Below, piece by piece: positions 7,564 through 16,100 of a stretch of DNA of 58,668 bases. The notes under the pieces are model-generated. The model ran no database searches. It saw only the letters and a list, made by a program, of their open reading frames with translations, and was not told where the DNA came from. The stretch is taken from the NCBI GenBank assembly GCA_030532575.1, contig JAUNKV010000016.1:1-58668 (forward strand), given 5' to 3'. The position numbers and the translations under genes were made by a program. This stretch comes from Propionibacteriaceae bacterium (GTDB lineage Bacteria; Actinomycetota; Actinomycetes; Propionibacteriales; Propionibacteriaceae). Within the stretch, counting starts at the first letter, position 1. Each line of letters opens with the position of its first letter.

Positions 7564-8747
7564 CCCTGCCTCCTCGTCGGGATGTGGGCTGCCACCTGGA
7601 ACCCCGACCCCGTGGTGTCGAAGCTCACCTTCCCGCCGCACTGTTCGACGCGTTCCCGAATCCCCGTGATGCCATGCCCCGGCCGCAGCTCCGTCACCCC
7701 GTCGCCATCATCGACGACCCGGACGGTGATCCCGTCCGGGTCCTGCTCCAGGGTGATCCGGCAACATCGGGCGCGGGCATGGCGCACGACATTGGTCAGT
7801 GCCTCCTGGATGAGCCGCTGCACGGTGAGGAGGACGGCGTTCGGCAGCAATTGCTCGGCCACCTCGTCATCATCCTTGAGGACGACCTCCACACCCGTTG
7901 CCCTCACCCGCCCCATCGCCTGCTCGAGTGCTGGCCACAACGTGCCACCGGCAGCGGCACCGTCGGCGTCAAGAACTTCCCGCAACTGTCTCAGACCTTC
8001 CCTGGAATCGCGCTCGATCTCCCCGAGCAGCCCCAGCAGCGCCTCCTCGGACTGACCACCCACCTGCACCGCGACCCCGGCCCGCACCCCGATGGTGCTG
8101 AGCGAATGAGACAGCACGTCGTGAATCTCCCGCCTGATCCGCAACCGCTCGGCCAGCTCCGCCTCACGCGCGGCCTGCTCCGTCAGCGCGCGCGACCGCG
8201 CCCCCAGCTCCCACGAGCCGACCAGCACCAGGACCGCAAGCATGAGGTCGTCGGAGGCGAACCACAGGTACACATCCCCCCAGCGCACGGTCCAGGCCGG
8301 GAAGCGGTGAGGTGCCTGGAGCATGTGGGTGGTCTGCGCCACGCACAGCAGCAGCCCCGCGACGCATCCGGCGACGACCCAGCGTGACATGCCGCGACGC
8401 CCTCTGCGCTCGGCCACCGCCGCGAAGCACAGGCCGAACAGCACCCCGACATCGGAGGACAGCCACAGCACCCCGGCCAGGAGGGTCGCGGTCAGGGCGA
8501 CGGCGAAGCACGGGATCGGGAAGCGTCGCCGCAACAAGGTGGCGACGGTGGCCGCTGCGGCCAGGAGCACCCCGAGCCAGAACAGCCACTGTGGGGTCGG
8601 CACCGGTTCCACCCCCGGATCGCCGAGGTGGAGCTGCCAGGACGAGCCGGTCAGGCGGGCCGACAGCAGCGGCAGGACCCACAGCACCAGCACCGTCGGC
8701 ACCACGATGAGCAGGTCGCGGGCCTCGGCCCCACGTCTTCGGAACAT
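7560..8747 (-). CDS. NarL-system sensor histidine kinase (HisKA_3 type)
   Basis: 395 residues. The N-terminal half has several membrane segments (about 12-30, 52-72, 80-115, 122-140, 168-182). The dimerisation/phosphoacceptor motif follows as RREIHDVLSHSLS with His209. The ATPase part shows IQEALTNVVRHA (N box) and GHGITGIRERV (G box). ATG 8747 is chosen because GGGAGGAGA lies immediately upstream at good spacing. The gene overlaps the response-regulator start by four bases. There is no large extracellular sensor domain, so the signal is probably sensed within the membrane. Confidence 0.92.
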   Translation of the reverse strand: MFRRRGAEARDLLIVVPTVLVLWVLPLLSARLTGSSWQLHLGDPGVEPVPTPQWLFWLGVLLAAAATVATLLRRRFPIPCFAVALTATLLAGVLWLSSDVGVLFGLCFAAVAERRGRRGMSRWVVAGCVAGLLLCVAQTTHMLQAPHRFPAWTVRWGDVYLWFASDDLMLAVLVLVGSWELGARSRALTEQAAREAELAERLRIRREIHDVLSHSLSTIGVRAGVAVQVGGQSEEALLGLLGEIERDSREGLRQLREVLDADGAAAGGTLWPALEQAMGRVRATGVEVVLKDDDEVAEQLLPNAVLLTVQRLIQEALTNVVRHARARCCRITLEQDPDGITVRVVDDGDGVTELRPGHGITGIRERVEQCGGKVSFDTTGSGFQVAAHIPTRRQG

Positions 8748-8795
8748 GTCTCCTCCCGATCCCCAGTCTGTCCCGCATCCCAAAACCGGGTGAGA

Positions 8796-8838
8796 GCGCC
8801 CGGCTCGACCAAGGGGCACAGGGAGTCGAGCCGGGCGC
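8796..8838 (-). terminator. Terminator of the ABC/GH1/epimerase operon
   Basis: Perfect 14-bp stem GCGCCCGGCTCGAC (8796-8809) with its complement at 8825-8838. It sits 12 bases past the stop of the epimerase gene and has no strong U tract. The stem contains a variant of the dispersed GGCTCGACC motif. Confidence 0.7.
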
Positions 8839-8849
8839 AGTCTGGAGGC

Positions 8850-9875
8850 TCAGACCTGCGACAACAGGCTGGAGCGCAGATCATCGAAGCCCGCCAGCCA
8901 GGCGTCGACGATGCGGTCCTCGAAGCCCGGCGGAATCGGCTCCGCGAAGGCCCCGAGCGATTCCTGGTGGGCGATGTGGTCGCGGGCCGCATCCACCAGC
9001 GAGTACTCCCAGCAGAAGTCCGGGAACTCCTCCTTGAACCGGTCCACCGCGAAGTACAGGTGGTGGCTGGTCAGGTCCCGCAGCAGGCTCTGCTCCACCT
9101 CCGGGCGGTCCAGCGCGTAGAGCACCTCACTCGGGATGTGGATGATCCTCGGCTCCACCCCGACGGCCTCGCCGAAGACCCGCAGGTAGTCGTCATAGGT
9201 GAGCGTGCCGTTGTGGGCGCAGTTGTAGGCCAGCGCGCGCGGCTCCGCCTCGCAGAGCCTGGCCACCATCAACCCCGTGTTGTGGGCCGCCCCGGCGTCG
9301 ATCAGCGTCGTGCCGTCCCCCGGCGAGAACACCGGGCGCCCCTGCCGCAGCCGGAAGATGAGCCCCGTCGCCTTGAGGCTGAAGGCCGTCAGCGCGAACG
9401 ACTTGCCCATCGAGTAGCCCGGCCGCACGATGGTCAGCCGGGTCCCGGTGGCCTCGCAGGCCCGCTCGTACAGCTCCTCGATGGCCTTCTTCGACGCCGC
9501 GTACTCGCTGGTCGGGGGCCGCCACGGGTCCTCCTCCCGCATCGGCAGCTGGCTCAGCGGATAGCCGTAGACATCCGCCGTGCTGATGAACACCAGCCGC
9601 GCGACGGGGTGCACACCGAGCGCCCGGATCACCGTCGCCGCCTGCTCCACGGTGAAGCAGGTGCAGTCCACCACCAGGTCCGGGCGATACGACGCCAGGG
9701 CCTTCGTCAGCGTCGCCTCGTCGTCGCGGTCGCCCTGGAAGACCCGGACGTCCAGCCCCAGCAGCCCGCCCTGGCTCCGCTTGAGCACCGCGACCTCCCA
9801 GCCGCGCTCCAGCAGCCGAGAAATGGTGGATTCGGAGATGTTCCCGGGACCGCCCAGGAACAGCGCGCGCCTCAC
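8850..9875 (-). CDS. NAD-dependent epimerase/dehydratase-family protein
   Basis: 341 residues. The extended-SDR nucleotide site is ALFLGGPGNISESTISRLL at the N-terminus. The middle has FISTADVYGYP and SEYAASKKAIEEL, giving the YxxxK pair. The GTG at 9875 overlaps the stop of the beta-glucosidase gene as GTGA, so the two are co-translated. It is the last gene of a sugar-uptake operon. A role in oxidising or epimerising the imported sugar or aglycone is inferred; the substrate is unknown. The GGPGNIS form is that of atypical SDRs related to isoflavone-reductase or CSP41-like proteins. Confidence 0.8.
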   Translation of the reverse strand: MRRALFLGGPGNISESTISRLLERGWEVAVLKRSQGGLLGLDVRVFQGDRDDEATLTKALASYRPDLVVDCTCFTVEQAATVIRALGVHPVARLVFISTADVYGYPLSQLPMREEDPWRPPTSEYAASKKAIEELYERACEATGTRLTIVRPGYSMGKSFALTAFSLKATGLIFRLRQGRPVFSPGDGTTLIDAGAAHNTGLMVARLCEAEPRALAYNCAHNGTLTYDDYLRVFGEAVGVEPRIIHIPSEVLYALDRPEVEQSLLRDLTSHHLYFAVDRFKEEFPDFCWEYSLVDAARDHIAHQESLGAFAEPIPPGFEDRIVDAWLAGFDDLRSSLLSQV

Positions 9876-11284
9876 GGCACCTCGAACCGGTGGGTGCGGG
9901 CGACGTCGGCGTACCACAGGGCGCTGGCCTTCGGGGTGCGCGTGAAGGTGTCGTAGTCGACACGCACGATCCCGAACCGCTCCGTGTAGCCCATCGCCCA
10001 CTCGAAGTTGTCGAGGAAGGACCACACCAGGTAGCCGCGCACATCCGCCCCGTTCTCGCGGGCCTGGTGCAGCGCGACGAGGTGGTCGCGGATGTAGGCC
10101 AGCCGGTCCTCGGTGTCGTCGACGAAACCGTCATCGTCCGCGACGTCCCGGTACGCGGCCCCGTTCTCCGTCACGACGATGGGGATTCCGGCCGGGCCGG
10201 TGTAGTCGTTGTGGATGCGCTCCAGCATCAGCCGGAAGTCCTCGGCCAGGACCTCCCAGCCCATCGAGGTCTGCGGCAGGTCGCGGAGCTTCGGCTGCAC
10301 CGTCTCGCTGCCGACCATCGGGGAGGAGTGCTCATGGCCGTGCTCATCGACGGTGACCTCGCGGGTCGCACCGGGGGCGGCCCCGGCGTGGACCGAGCCG
10401 TTGTAGAAGTTGACCCCCAACACGTCGATGGGCTGGTGGATGATCGCCAGGTCCTCGGGCGTGGCCAGCTCCTTCAGCCCGGCCCCGGCCATGTCCTCCA
10501 GCACATCGGCCGGGTAGGAACCGCGGAAGATCGGGTCGAGGAAGAACCGCATGAATCCACCGTCGACACGACGGGCGGCGTCCACGTCGGCCGGGTTGTC
10601 GGGGTCGTGCGGGTGCGAGTAGGTGGTGTTGACGGTGATGCCGACCTGGAAGTCACCGGCGGCCCGCAGTGCCTTGACCCCCAACCCGTGCGCGAGCAGC
10701 AGGTGATGGGCGGCTGCGACGGCGGCGCGCGGCTCCACCCGGCCGGGCGCGTGGACCCCGCCCGCGTAGGACAGGAAGGAGGCGCACCAGGCCTCGTTGA
10801 GGGTGGTGAAGGTGTCCACCCGGTCGCCGAGGGCCTCAGCCATGACGGCTGCGAACTCGGCGAACCGGTACGCCGTCTCCCGGTTGGTCCAGCCGCCCTG
10901 CAGCTCCAGCGCCTCCGGGGTCTCCCAGTGGAACAGCGTCACCCAGGGCTTGATGCCTGCGGCGAGCAGCTCATCGACCAGCCGGGAGTAGAAGTCCACT
11001 CCTTTGGGGTTGACGGTCACGCCGTCGGGGCAGACCCTGGCCCAGGAGGTGGAGAAGCGGTAGGCGTTCAGCCCCAGCTCCTTCATCAGGGCGACGTCCT
11101 CGGGCATCCGGTTGTAGTGGTCGCAGGCCATCAGCCCGTTGCTGCCGTCGAGGATGCGGCCCGGCTGCTCGCAGAACGCATCCCACACGGAGCGGCCGCG
11201 CCCGTCGACGTCCCCGCCCTCGATCTGGAAGGCGGCGGTGGCGGCCCCGAAGAGGAAATCGGGGGGAAATTCGTAGGTGGTCAT
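9872..11284 (-). CDS. GH1 beta-glucosidase
   Basis: 470 residues, normal for glycoside hydrolase family 1. The N-terminal signature is FPPDFLFGAATAAFQIEGG. The acid/base is Glu164 in TLNEAW and the nucleophile is Glu373 in VVTENGAAY, both intact. No signal peptide, so the enzyme is cytoplasmic and acts on beta-glucosides taken up by the ABC transporter. Start 11284 overlaps the permease stop (ATGA). It shares the operon with an epimerase and a nucleoside hydrolase-like protein. Substrate could be cellobiose or a plant or host glycoside. Confidence 0.93.
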   Translation of the reverse strand: MTTYEFPPDFLFGAATAAFQIEGGDVDGRGRSVWDAFCEQPGRILDGSNGLMACDHYNRMPEDVALMKELGLNAYRFSTSWARVCPDGVTVNPKGVDFYSRLVDELLAAGIKPWVTLFHWETPEALELQGGWTNRETAYRFAEFAAVMAEALGDRVDTFTTLNEAWCASFLSYAGGVHAPGRVEPRAAVAAAHHLLLAHGLGVKALRAAGDFQVGITVNTTYSHPHDPDNPADVDAARRVDGGFMRFFLDPIFRGSYPADVLEDMAGAGLKELATPEDLAIIHQPIDVLGVNFYNGSVHAGAAPGATREVTVDEHGHEHSSPMVGSETVQPKLRDLPQTSMGWEVLAEDFRLMLERIHNDYTGPAGIPIVVTENGAAYRDVADDDGFVDDTEDRLAYIRDHLVALHQARENGADVRGYLVWSFLDNFEWAMGYTERFGIVRVDYDTFTRTPKASALWYADVARTHRFEVP

Positions 11285-12231
11285 CCCTTGACGGCTCCTT
11301 GCATGACACCGGCGACGAGTTGCCGTCCGGCGAAGATGAACAGGATCATGAGCGGAATGGTGGTGACGACCACGCCGGTCATGACGAGTGAGTAGTCGGT
11401 GAAATAGCGGCCCTGCAGCAGGGTCAGGGCGACGGGCAGGGTCGGGTTCTTCGAGCCCAGGACCACGAAGGGCCAGAAGAAGCTGGTCCACGAGCCCACG
11501 AAGGTGAACATGCCGAGCATCGCCATGGCGGGGCGCGCGGCAGGCAGGGCCACGTGCCAGAAGGTGCGGATCATGGAACAGCCGTCCACCCGGGCGGCCT
11601 CGACCAGCTCGTAGGGCAGGGCGCCGCGCAGGTACTGGGTCATCCAGAACACCCCGAAGGCCGAGGCCAGGCCGGGCACGATGACGGCCTGCAGCTCACC
11701 GGTCCAGCCGAGCTTGGCCATGATCATGAACAGCGGCACCACGCCCAGCTGGGCGGGCACGGCCATCGTCGCGATGATGAAGACCAGCATCCCGTTGCTG
11801 CCCTTGAAGCGCAGCTTGGAGAAGGCGAAACCGGCCAGGGTGGAGGTGAGCATCACCGAGACGGCGGTGACCACCGCGACGATGACGGAATTCCAGATCG
11901 CCTGCCAGATCTTGATGTCCGATTCGAAGACCCGCTGCAGGTTCGCCAGCAGTTCCCCTCCCGGCAGCCAGGAAGGCAGCGGCTTCTGGGCGACCTCGGC
12001 TCCGGTGTGGGAGGCCAGGATGATGGCGTAGTAGAGCGGGGCGAAGCAGGCCAGCACCACCAGGACCAGGAAGAGATAGGTGAAGACACCCGGGCGGCGA
12101 TCCACCCCGAAGGAGGCACCCCTCGACTTCGGTACCTCGCCGTTGCGAATGGCGCGACGGCGCGCGGCGCGGGCCGCGCCTTTCCCGGCGAACTGCTCGA
12201 TGGCCGGGGCTGACATCTGATCGCGGCTCAT
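11281..12231 (-). CDS. ABC sugar transporter permease (MalG type)
   Basis: 316 residues with six membrane segments after a basic cytoplasmic N-terminus (about 45 residues). The EAA loop, EAARVDGCSMIRTFWHVALP, marks contact with the ATPase. The C-terminus GVMQGAVKG is typical of the MalG/UgpE group. The gene overlaps both the other permease (upstream) and the GH1 gene (downstream) by four bases. No ATPase gene is present in the operon, so a shared MsiK-like ATPase elsewhere is likely, as is common in Actinobacteria. Confidence 0.93.
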   Translation of the reverse strand: MSRDQMSAPAIEQFAGKGAARAARRRAIRNGEVPKSRGASFGVDRRPGVFTYLFLVLVVLACFAPLYYAIILASHTGAEVAQKPLPSWLPGGELLANLQRVFESDIKIWQAIWNSVIVAVVTAVSVMLTSTLAGFAFSKLRFKGSNGMLVFIIATMAVPAQLGVVPLFMIMAKLGWTGELQAVIVPGLASAFGVFWMTQYLRGALPYELVEAARVDGCSMIRTFWHVALPAARPAMAMLGMFTFVGSWTSFFWPFVVLGSKNPTLPVALTLLQGRYFTDYSLVMTGVVVTTIPLMILFIFAGRQLVAGVMQGAVKG

Positions 12232-13250
12232 GCGGAGACCTCCTTGGTGCGACGGTTCTTCCTGCGCTTCTTCGTGCCCGGGTCATCCGAGGAGATCAGC
12301 CGAACGATGAGGTAGTTGACGGCCGCCAGGGCGATGACGATGAGGAACAGCAGCCAGGCGATGGCCGCGGCCCGTCCGAAATCACGGGTCGCACCCCAAC
12401 CCATGTCGTGGAGGTACATCGTCATTGTCATCCACTGCTGATCCGGTCCGCCTCGACCGTCGGAGTCGAAGGTCTTGGGCTCGTCGAAGATCTGCAGGCC
12501 ACCGATGGTGGAGGTGAGCACCATGAAGATCAGGGTGGGGCGGATCATCGGGATGGTGACGAAGAAGAAGCGCCTGACCCGGCTGGCGCCGTCGATGATG
12601 GCGGCCTCATAGAGGTCACGGGGGATGGCCTGCATGGCGGCCAGGATGATGAGGGTGTTGTAGCCGGTCCAGCGGAAGTTGACCATCGTGGCGATGGCGA
12701 AGTGCGCGGCCAGCGGGTCCACGTGCCAGCCGACGGGGTTCTGGCTGAGAGCGGTCAGCAGACCATTGACCAGACCGCTCTGGTCGGCGAACAGTTTGCC
12801 GAAGATCAGCGACACCGCGACGGGGGTGACGACATAGGGCATGAGCACACCCAGCCGCCAGAAGGTCTTGGCCCGCAGGTTGGCATCCAGTGCGGCGGCG
12901 ATGAGCACCGCCGCAATGAGCTGGGGAATCGAGGACAGGACGAAGATGGAGAAGGTGTTGCCGAGCGATTTCCAGAAGTTGGGCTGTCCCAGAACCGAAG
13001 CAAAGTTCTCGAATCCGACGAAGCCCTGGTTTCCCTTGATGAGATGCCATTCATGGACGGAGATGAAGGCGGTGTAGAGCATCGGGAAGAGCCCGGTGAG
13101 ACCGAAGACGATGAAGAACGGAGCCACGTAGAGATAGGGGCTCGCCTTCATGTCCAGGCGGTTCAGCCGCTCGCTGCGGGTCATGCGCGGTTTTTGGGGC
13201 GGGAGTTCTTCGGTAGCCGACTCCAGCTGTTCCTTGAATGTCACTGTCAT
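12228..13250 (-). CDS. ABC sugar transporter permease (MalF/UgpA type)
   Basis: 340 residues, six membrane segments, EAA loop EAAIIDGASRVRRFFFVTIP. It pairs with the MalG-type permease with which it overlaps by ATGA. The start at 13250 has AAGGGG six bases upstream. Between it and the binding-protein gene is a strong hairpin that probably lowers permease expression relative to the binding protein. Confidence 0.93.
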   Translation of the reverse strand: MTVTFKEQLESATEELPPQKPRMTRSERLNRLDMKASPYLYVAPFFIVFGLTGLFPMLYTAFISVHEWHLIKGNQGFVGFENFASVLGQPNFWKSLGNTFSIFVLSSIPQLIAAVLIAAALDANLRAKTFWRLGVLMPYVVTPVAVSLIFGKLFADQSGLVNGLLTALSQNPVGWHVDPLAAHFAIATMVNFRWTGYNTLIILAAMQAIPRDLYEAAIIDGASRVRRFFFVTIPMIRPTLIFMVLTSTIGGLQIFDEPKTFDSDGRGGPDQQWMTMTMYLHDMGWGATRDFGRAAAIAWLLFLIVIALAAVNYLIVRLISSDDPGTKKRRKNRRTKEVSA

Positions 13251-13262
13251 GTCATTCCCCTT

Positions 13263-13294
13263 GCTGAGGGCACCCCGGGCGGGGTGCCCTCAGC
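13263..13294 (-). terminator. Intercistronic hairpin between binding protein and permease genes
   Basis: 14-bp perfect stem (core CTGAGGGCACCCC) with a GGGC loop. It lies 18 bases past the binding-protein stop and just before the permease ribosome site. It has no U tract, so partial termination or mRNA stabilisation of the upstream message is likelier than a full stop. Confidence 0.75.
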
Positions 13295-13312
13295 CGTGTT
13301 GGTGGACGAAGG

Positions 13313-14596
13313 TCACTTGACTTCGTTCTTGTACTGCTCCACAGCCTGCTGCCAGGAGTCCTCAGCGCTGGCAGCGCCGGTGTCGACGCGACCCAGGGCG
13401 TCACCGACGATGCCCCGGATCTGGGCGTAGCGCTTGCCAGTGTAGGGATCGACGGTGATCTTCGCCGCCATGGAACCGTAGATCTTGCCGATCGGAGCGT
13501 TGTTGTAGAACTCGCTCTTGGCGTCGGTGATCTCGGGGGCCTCAACCGCCTTCTTCTGGCTCGGGAAGGTGTTCTTGACCTTGTAGGCCTCGAGCTGCTG
13601 CTCGGGGGCGGTCAGCCATGCGGCGAGCTTCTTGGCCTCCTCCTGGTGCTTCGACTGGGTGGGCACCATGAGGTAGGAACCACCGGAGTTGCTGGCCCCA
13701 CCGGGGAAGACCGGGGCGATGTCCCAGCCCGTGACTCCCTGGGCCTGCTCCATGAGGGTGCCTGCCATCCAGCTGGGGCACATCGTGGTGGCGAACTTCG
13801 CCGGTCCCTGGAAGGCAGCGGTCCAGTCCTCGGTCCAGGCGACGAGGTGGGCCGACTGATCCATGTTGGCGGTGATGAGGTCGTAGGCCTTCTTCATCTC
13901 CGTGTTCTGGTCCAGCGGGATGGGGGTGTCGTCGCTGTTCTCGAAGGGGTTGGGCATCTGCGAGATCACGCCCTGGAACACCGGGGTGCTGGAATCGAAC
14001 CAAGCCACTCCGTTGCTCTTGGCCATGAACTCCTTGCCGACCTCGAAGTACTTCTCCCAGCCACCCTCGAGCAGCTTGGCGACCTCCTCACGGTCGGTCG
14101 GCAGACCCGCATCAGCGAAGACATCGGCGCGGTAGCAGATGGCGTTGGGAGCGGAGTCAGTACCGTAACCGAGCAGCTTGCCGTCGGCGGTGGTGGCCTT
14201 CTTGGACTTCCAGTCGAACCAGCGGTCCTTCAGCGAGTCGTCGGTGAGGTCCACCCACTGATCGTCGTACTGGACCAGCTCGGGCATCCAGTCGCCTTCG
14301 GCCGCCACGACGTCCGCCAGCCCGGAACCGGCAGCGATCTTGGTGTTCAGGTCATCGCGGGCGCTGGTCGCCTTGGCAGTGCGCTGCTCCTCGATCTTGA
14401 TGTTCGGGTTCTCCTCCATGTACTTCTTGTACAGCTCCTCGTACCCGAAGTCGCTGAAGACGGAGACGGTGAGGGTGATCTGCTCGCCGTTGCCGCCGCC
14501 TCCCTGGTTGGAGTTGTTCGCTCCGCCGCAGGCGGTCATCGCCAGCAGCACCCCGGTGGTTGCGGCCAGTGCGACCGCCTTCTTCCTGATTGTCAT
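13313..14596 (-). CDS. Extracellular sugar-binding lipoprotein
   Basis: 427 residues. It has a lipoprotein signal: MTIRKKAVALAATTGVLLAM followed by the lipobox TAC-G, then a glycine/asparagine linker. The mature part is a family-1 solute-binding protein (TLTVSVFSDFGYEELYKKYM near the N-terminus, WMAGTLMEQAQGVTGWDIAP and KLAAWLTAPEQQLEAY later). ATG 14596 has AAGGGAG five bases upstream. It is the substrate-capture component for the two permeases downstream. Confidence 0.93.
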   Translation of the reverse strand: MTIRKKAVALAATTGVLLAMTACGGANNSNQGGGGNGEQITLTVSVFSDFGYEELYKKYMEENPNIKIEEQRTAKATSARDDLNTKIAAGSGLADVVAAEGDWMPELVQYDDQWVDLTDDSLKDRWFDWKSKKATTADGKLLGYGTDSAPNAICYRADVFADAGLPTDREEVAKLLEGGWEKYFEVGKEFMAKSNGVAWFDSSTPVFQGVISQMPNPFENSDDTPIPLDQNTEMKKAYDLITANMDQSAHLVAWTEDWTAAFQGPAKFATTMCPSWMAGTLMEQAQGVTGWDIAPVFPGGASNSGGSYLMVPTQSKHQEEAKKLAAWLTAPEQQLEAYKVKNTFPSQKKAVEAPEITDAKSEFYNNAPIGKIYGSMAAKITVDPYTGKRYAQIRGIVGDALGRVDTGAASAEDSWQQAVEQYKNEVK

Positions 14597-14706
14597 GGGA
14601 ACTCCCTTGTTCAGTGGATTTTGCTCCGCTGTTTTCCTTGGTGAGTGACCTCCCGATGAGGGCCATCGGAGGGCCTTGGATTCATCCCGGTGCCGGGGCC
14701 GTCGCC

Positions 14707-15744
14707 TCAGACGTCGGCCTGCCACCTGGCGAATTCCTCGATCTTGAGGCACAGGTCCTCAACGATCAGGCGCATGTCGATGCTGGTGTAGACCCGCATG
14801 GGGCGGGTGCCGTGCATCGGTCGGTAGTCCCCGGATGCCATGATCCGAGGGGTTGGTTTGACGATCCAGCTCGACGACGAGGTGTCGGCCTCGTAGACGG
14901 TCTGGAGCGCGGTGAGCAGCACGAGTGCGTTGTCGCCGATGTCGTAGCCGCCCGTGATGGGCTGCCCGGCGGCGGCGCAGTCGTCGAGGAGCTGCTTGAT
15001 CTCGCGGTACATGTAGGCGCCCAGTGGGCCGCTCTGGCCCAGCCTGATCCGCAGCACCGACTCGGAGATGATGGCCTGCCGGTAGGTGTCGCGCGGCACC
15101 TGCCAGATGGTCAGGTCCTGGGCATCGAAGCAGACGCGGCCGGAATCGACGTCGATCATCAGGTTGTACTCGATCGGCATGGCCCCGGGCGGCGGATCGC
15201 CCAGCCCGACGTATTCCGGGCCACCCACCCACACCAGGGTCAACCGCTTGGCCACCTCGGGCTCAATGAGGATCGCCGAGGCCAGGTCGGTGAGTCCACC
15301 ACCGGCTGCGTAGTAGAGCGGGCGGGGGTCGTCCTTCAGCGCCTCGGCGATGATGTTGCGGGCGGCGGGCGAGTCCTGCGGGGTCTCGCAGTCCACCAGG
15401 GCCTGCTCCGCACCCCGCCAGATCAGCTCGGTGGACTCGCAGCCCATGCGGGCCAGCAGGTCCAGGGCGATGAGCTCGGCATCGGTGGCGGTGTGGGGAG
15501 AGTCGGTCATGGGGTCGCCGTCGCGCAGGTGGGAGGCGACGACGCCGACGATCTCCACGCTCGGCGAGAGCAGGTGGTGGGCGAGCTGGTACAGGTCGTC
15601 CGGGTCGCCTGCGAAGTCGTTGTCCACGATGACGCGGGCTGCGGGCGGGCACGGCGGGATGTCACGCCACGGTGTTTCGCCGTAGCGCCACCGCTTGCTG
15701 GCCGGGATGCCGTGGTCGACGCCCGGGGCGGGAACTCTGGTCAT
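14707..15744 (-). CDS. Nucleoside hydrolase-like protein
   Basis: 345 residues. The segment RVIVDNDFAGDPDDLYQLAH corresponds to the metal-binding DxDxGxDD motif of IU nucleoside hydrolases. The first residues differ (DNDFAGDPDD instead of DTDPGIDD), as in divergent members. VWVGGPEY and EYNLMIDVD further on also fit the family. It is first in the leftward operon, ahead of the sugar transporter. It probably cleaves a ribosyl or related glycosidic bond in the cytoplasm, but activity on true nucleosides is uncertain. It lies directly behind the CebR-like operator. Confidence 0.78.
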   Translation of the reverse strand: MTRVPAPGVDHGIPASKRWRYGETPWRDIPPCPPAARVIVDNDFAGDPDDLYQLAHHLLSPSVEIVGVVASHLRDGDPMTDSPHTATDAELIALDLLARMGCESTELIWRGAEQALVDCETPQDSPAARNIIAEALKDDPRPLYYAAGGGLTDLASAILIEPEVAKRLTLVWVGGPEYVGLGDPPPGAMPIEYNLMIDVDSGRVCFDAQDLTIWQVPRDTYRQAIISESVLRIRLGQSGPLGAYMYREIKQLLDDCAAAGQPITGGYDIGDNALVLLTALQTVYEADTSSSSWIVKPTPRIMASGDYRPMHGTRPMRVYTSIDMRLIVEDLCLKIEEFARWQADV

Positions 15745-16056
15745 GCCACCTCCTCGTGTGTGTGCGTGAGGAGACAGTACCGCACTTTTCGTCAGGATGG
15801 AAGCGCTCTCACACCCTGGTCCGAGAACCCATGAAACACAGCATCTGCGCTGGTCAGAGCCCGATTGAAGGCCGCCGAACCGGCCAGAAAACGTTACGCA
15901 TTCGAGACCTTGCCCGGCCCACCCGGAGGCTCGAACCCTTCAGCCATGCACGAATCGCCGCTCTGTTTCCTCGAAACTTCGTTGAAACGTTCAAATTTGA
16001 AGCAGGACGGCGGTTCGTGATCGCCCTCCTGCACCCCGAACAAACGGCGACGCGAA
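15745..16056. other. Intergenic region upstream of the ABC/GH1 operon
   Basis: About 310 bases between the nucleoside hydrolase start and the mmsA terminator. It contains the CebR/LacI-like operator at 15798-15811. No gene or repeat was recognised. Confidence 0.6.
15798..15811. promoter_or_regulatory. CebR/LacI-like operator
   Basis: TGGAAGCGCTCTCA matches 12 of 14 positions of the actinobacterial CebR operator TGGGAGCGCTCCCA (known for cellobiose repressors). It is itself an imperfect palindrome centred on CG. It lies about 55 bases upstream of the first gene of a beta-glucoside-type ABC/GH1 operon. A LacI-family repressor encoded elsewhere would bind here. Confidence 0.65.
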
Positions 16057-16088
16057 AGCGCCGGGGAGGCCTCAACCTCCCCGGCGCT
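16057..16088 (-). terminator. Terminator of mmsA
   Basis: Perfect 13-bp stem AGCGCCGGGGAGG (16057-16069) with its complement at 16076-16088 and a 6-base loop. It is followed on the minus strand by TTTCG and begins 12 bases past the mmsA stop. Confidence 0.88.
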
Positions 16089-16100
16089 CTCAACCCTGGA

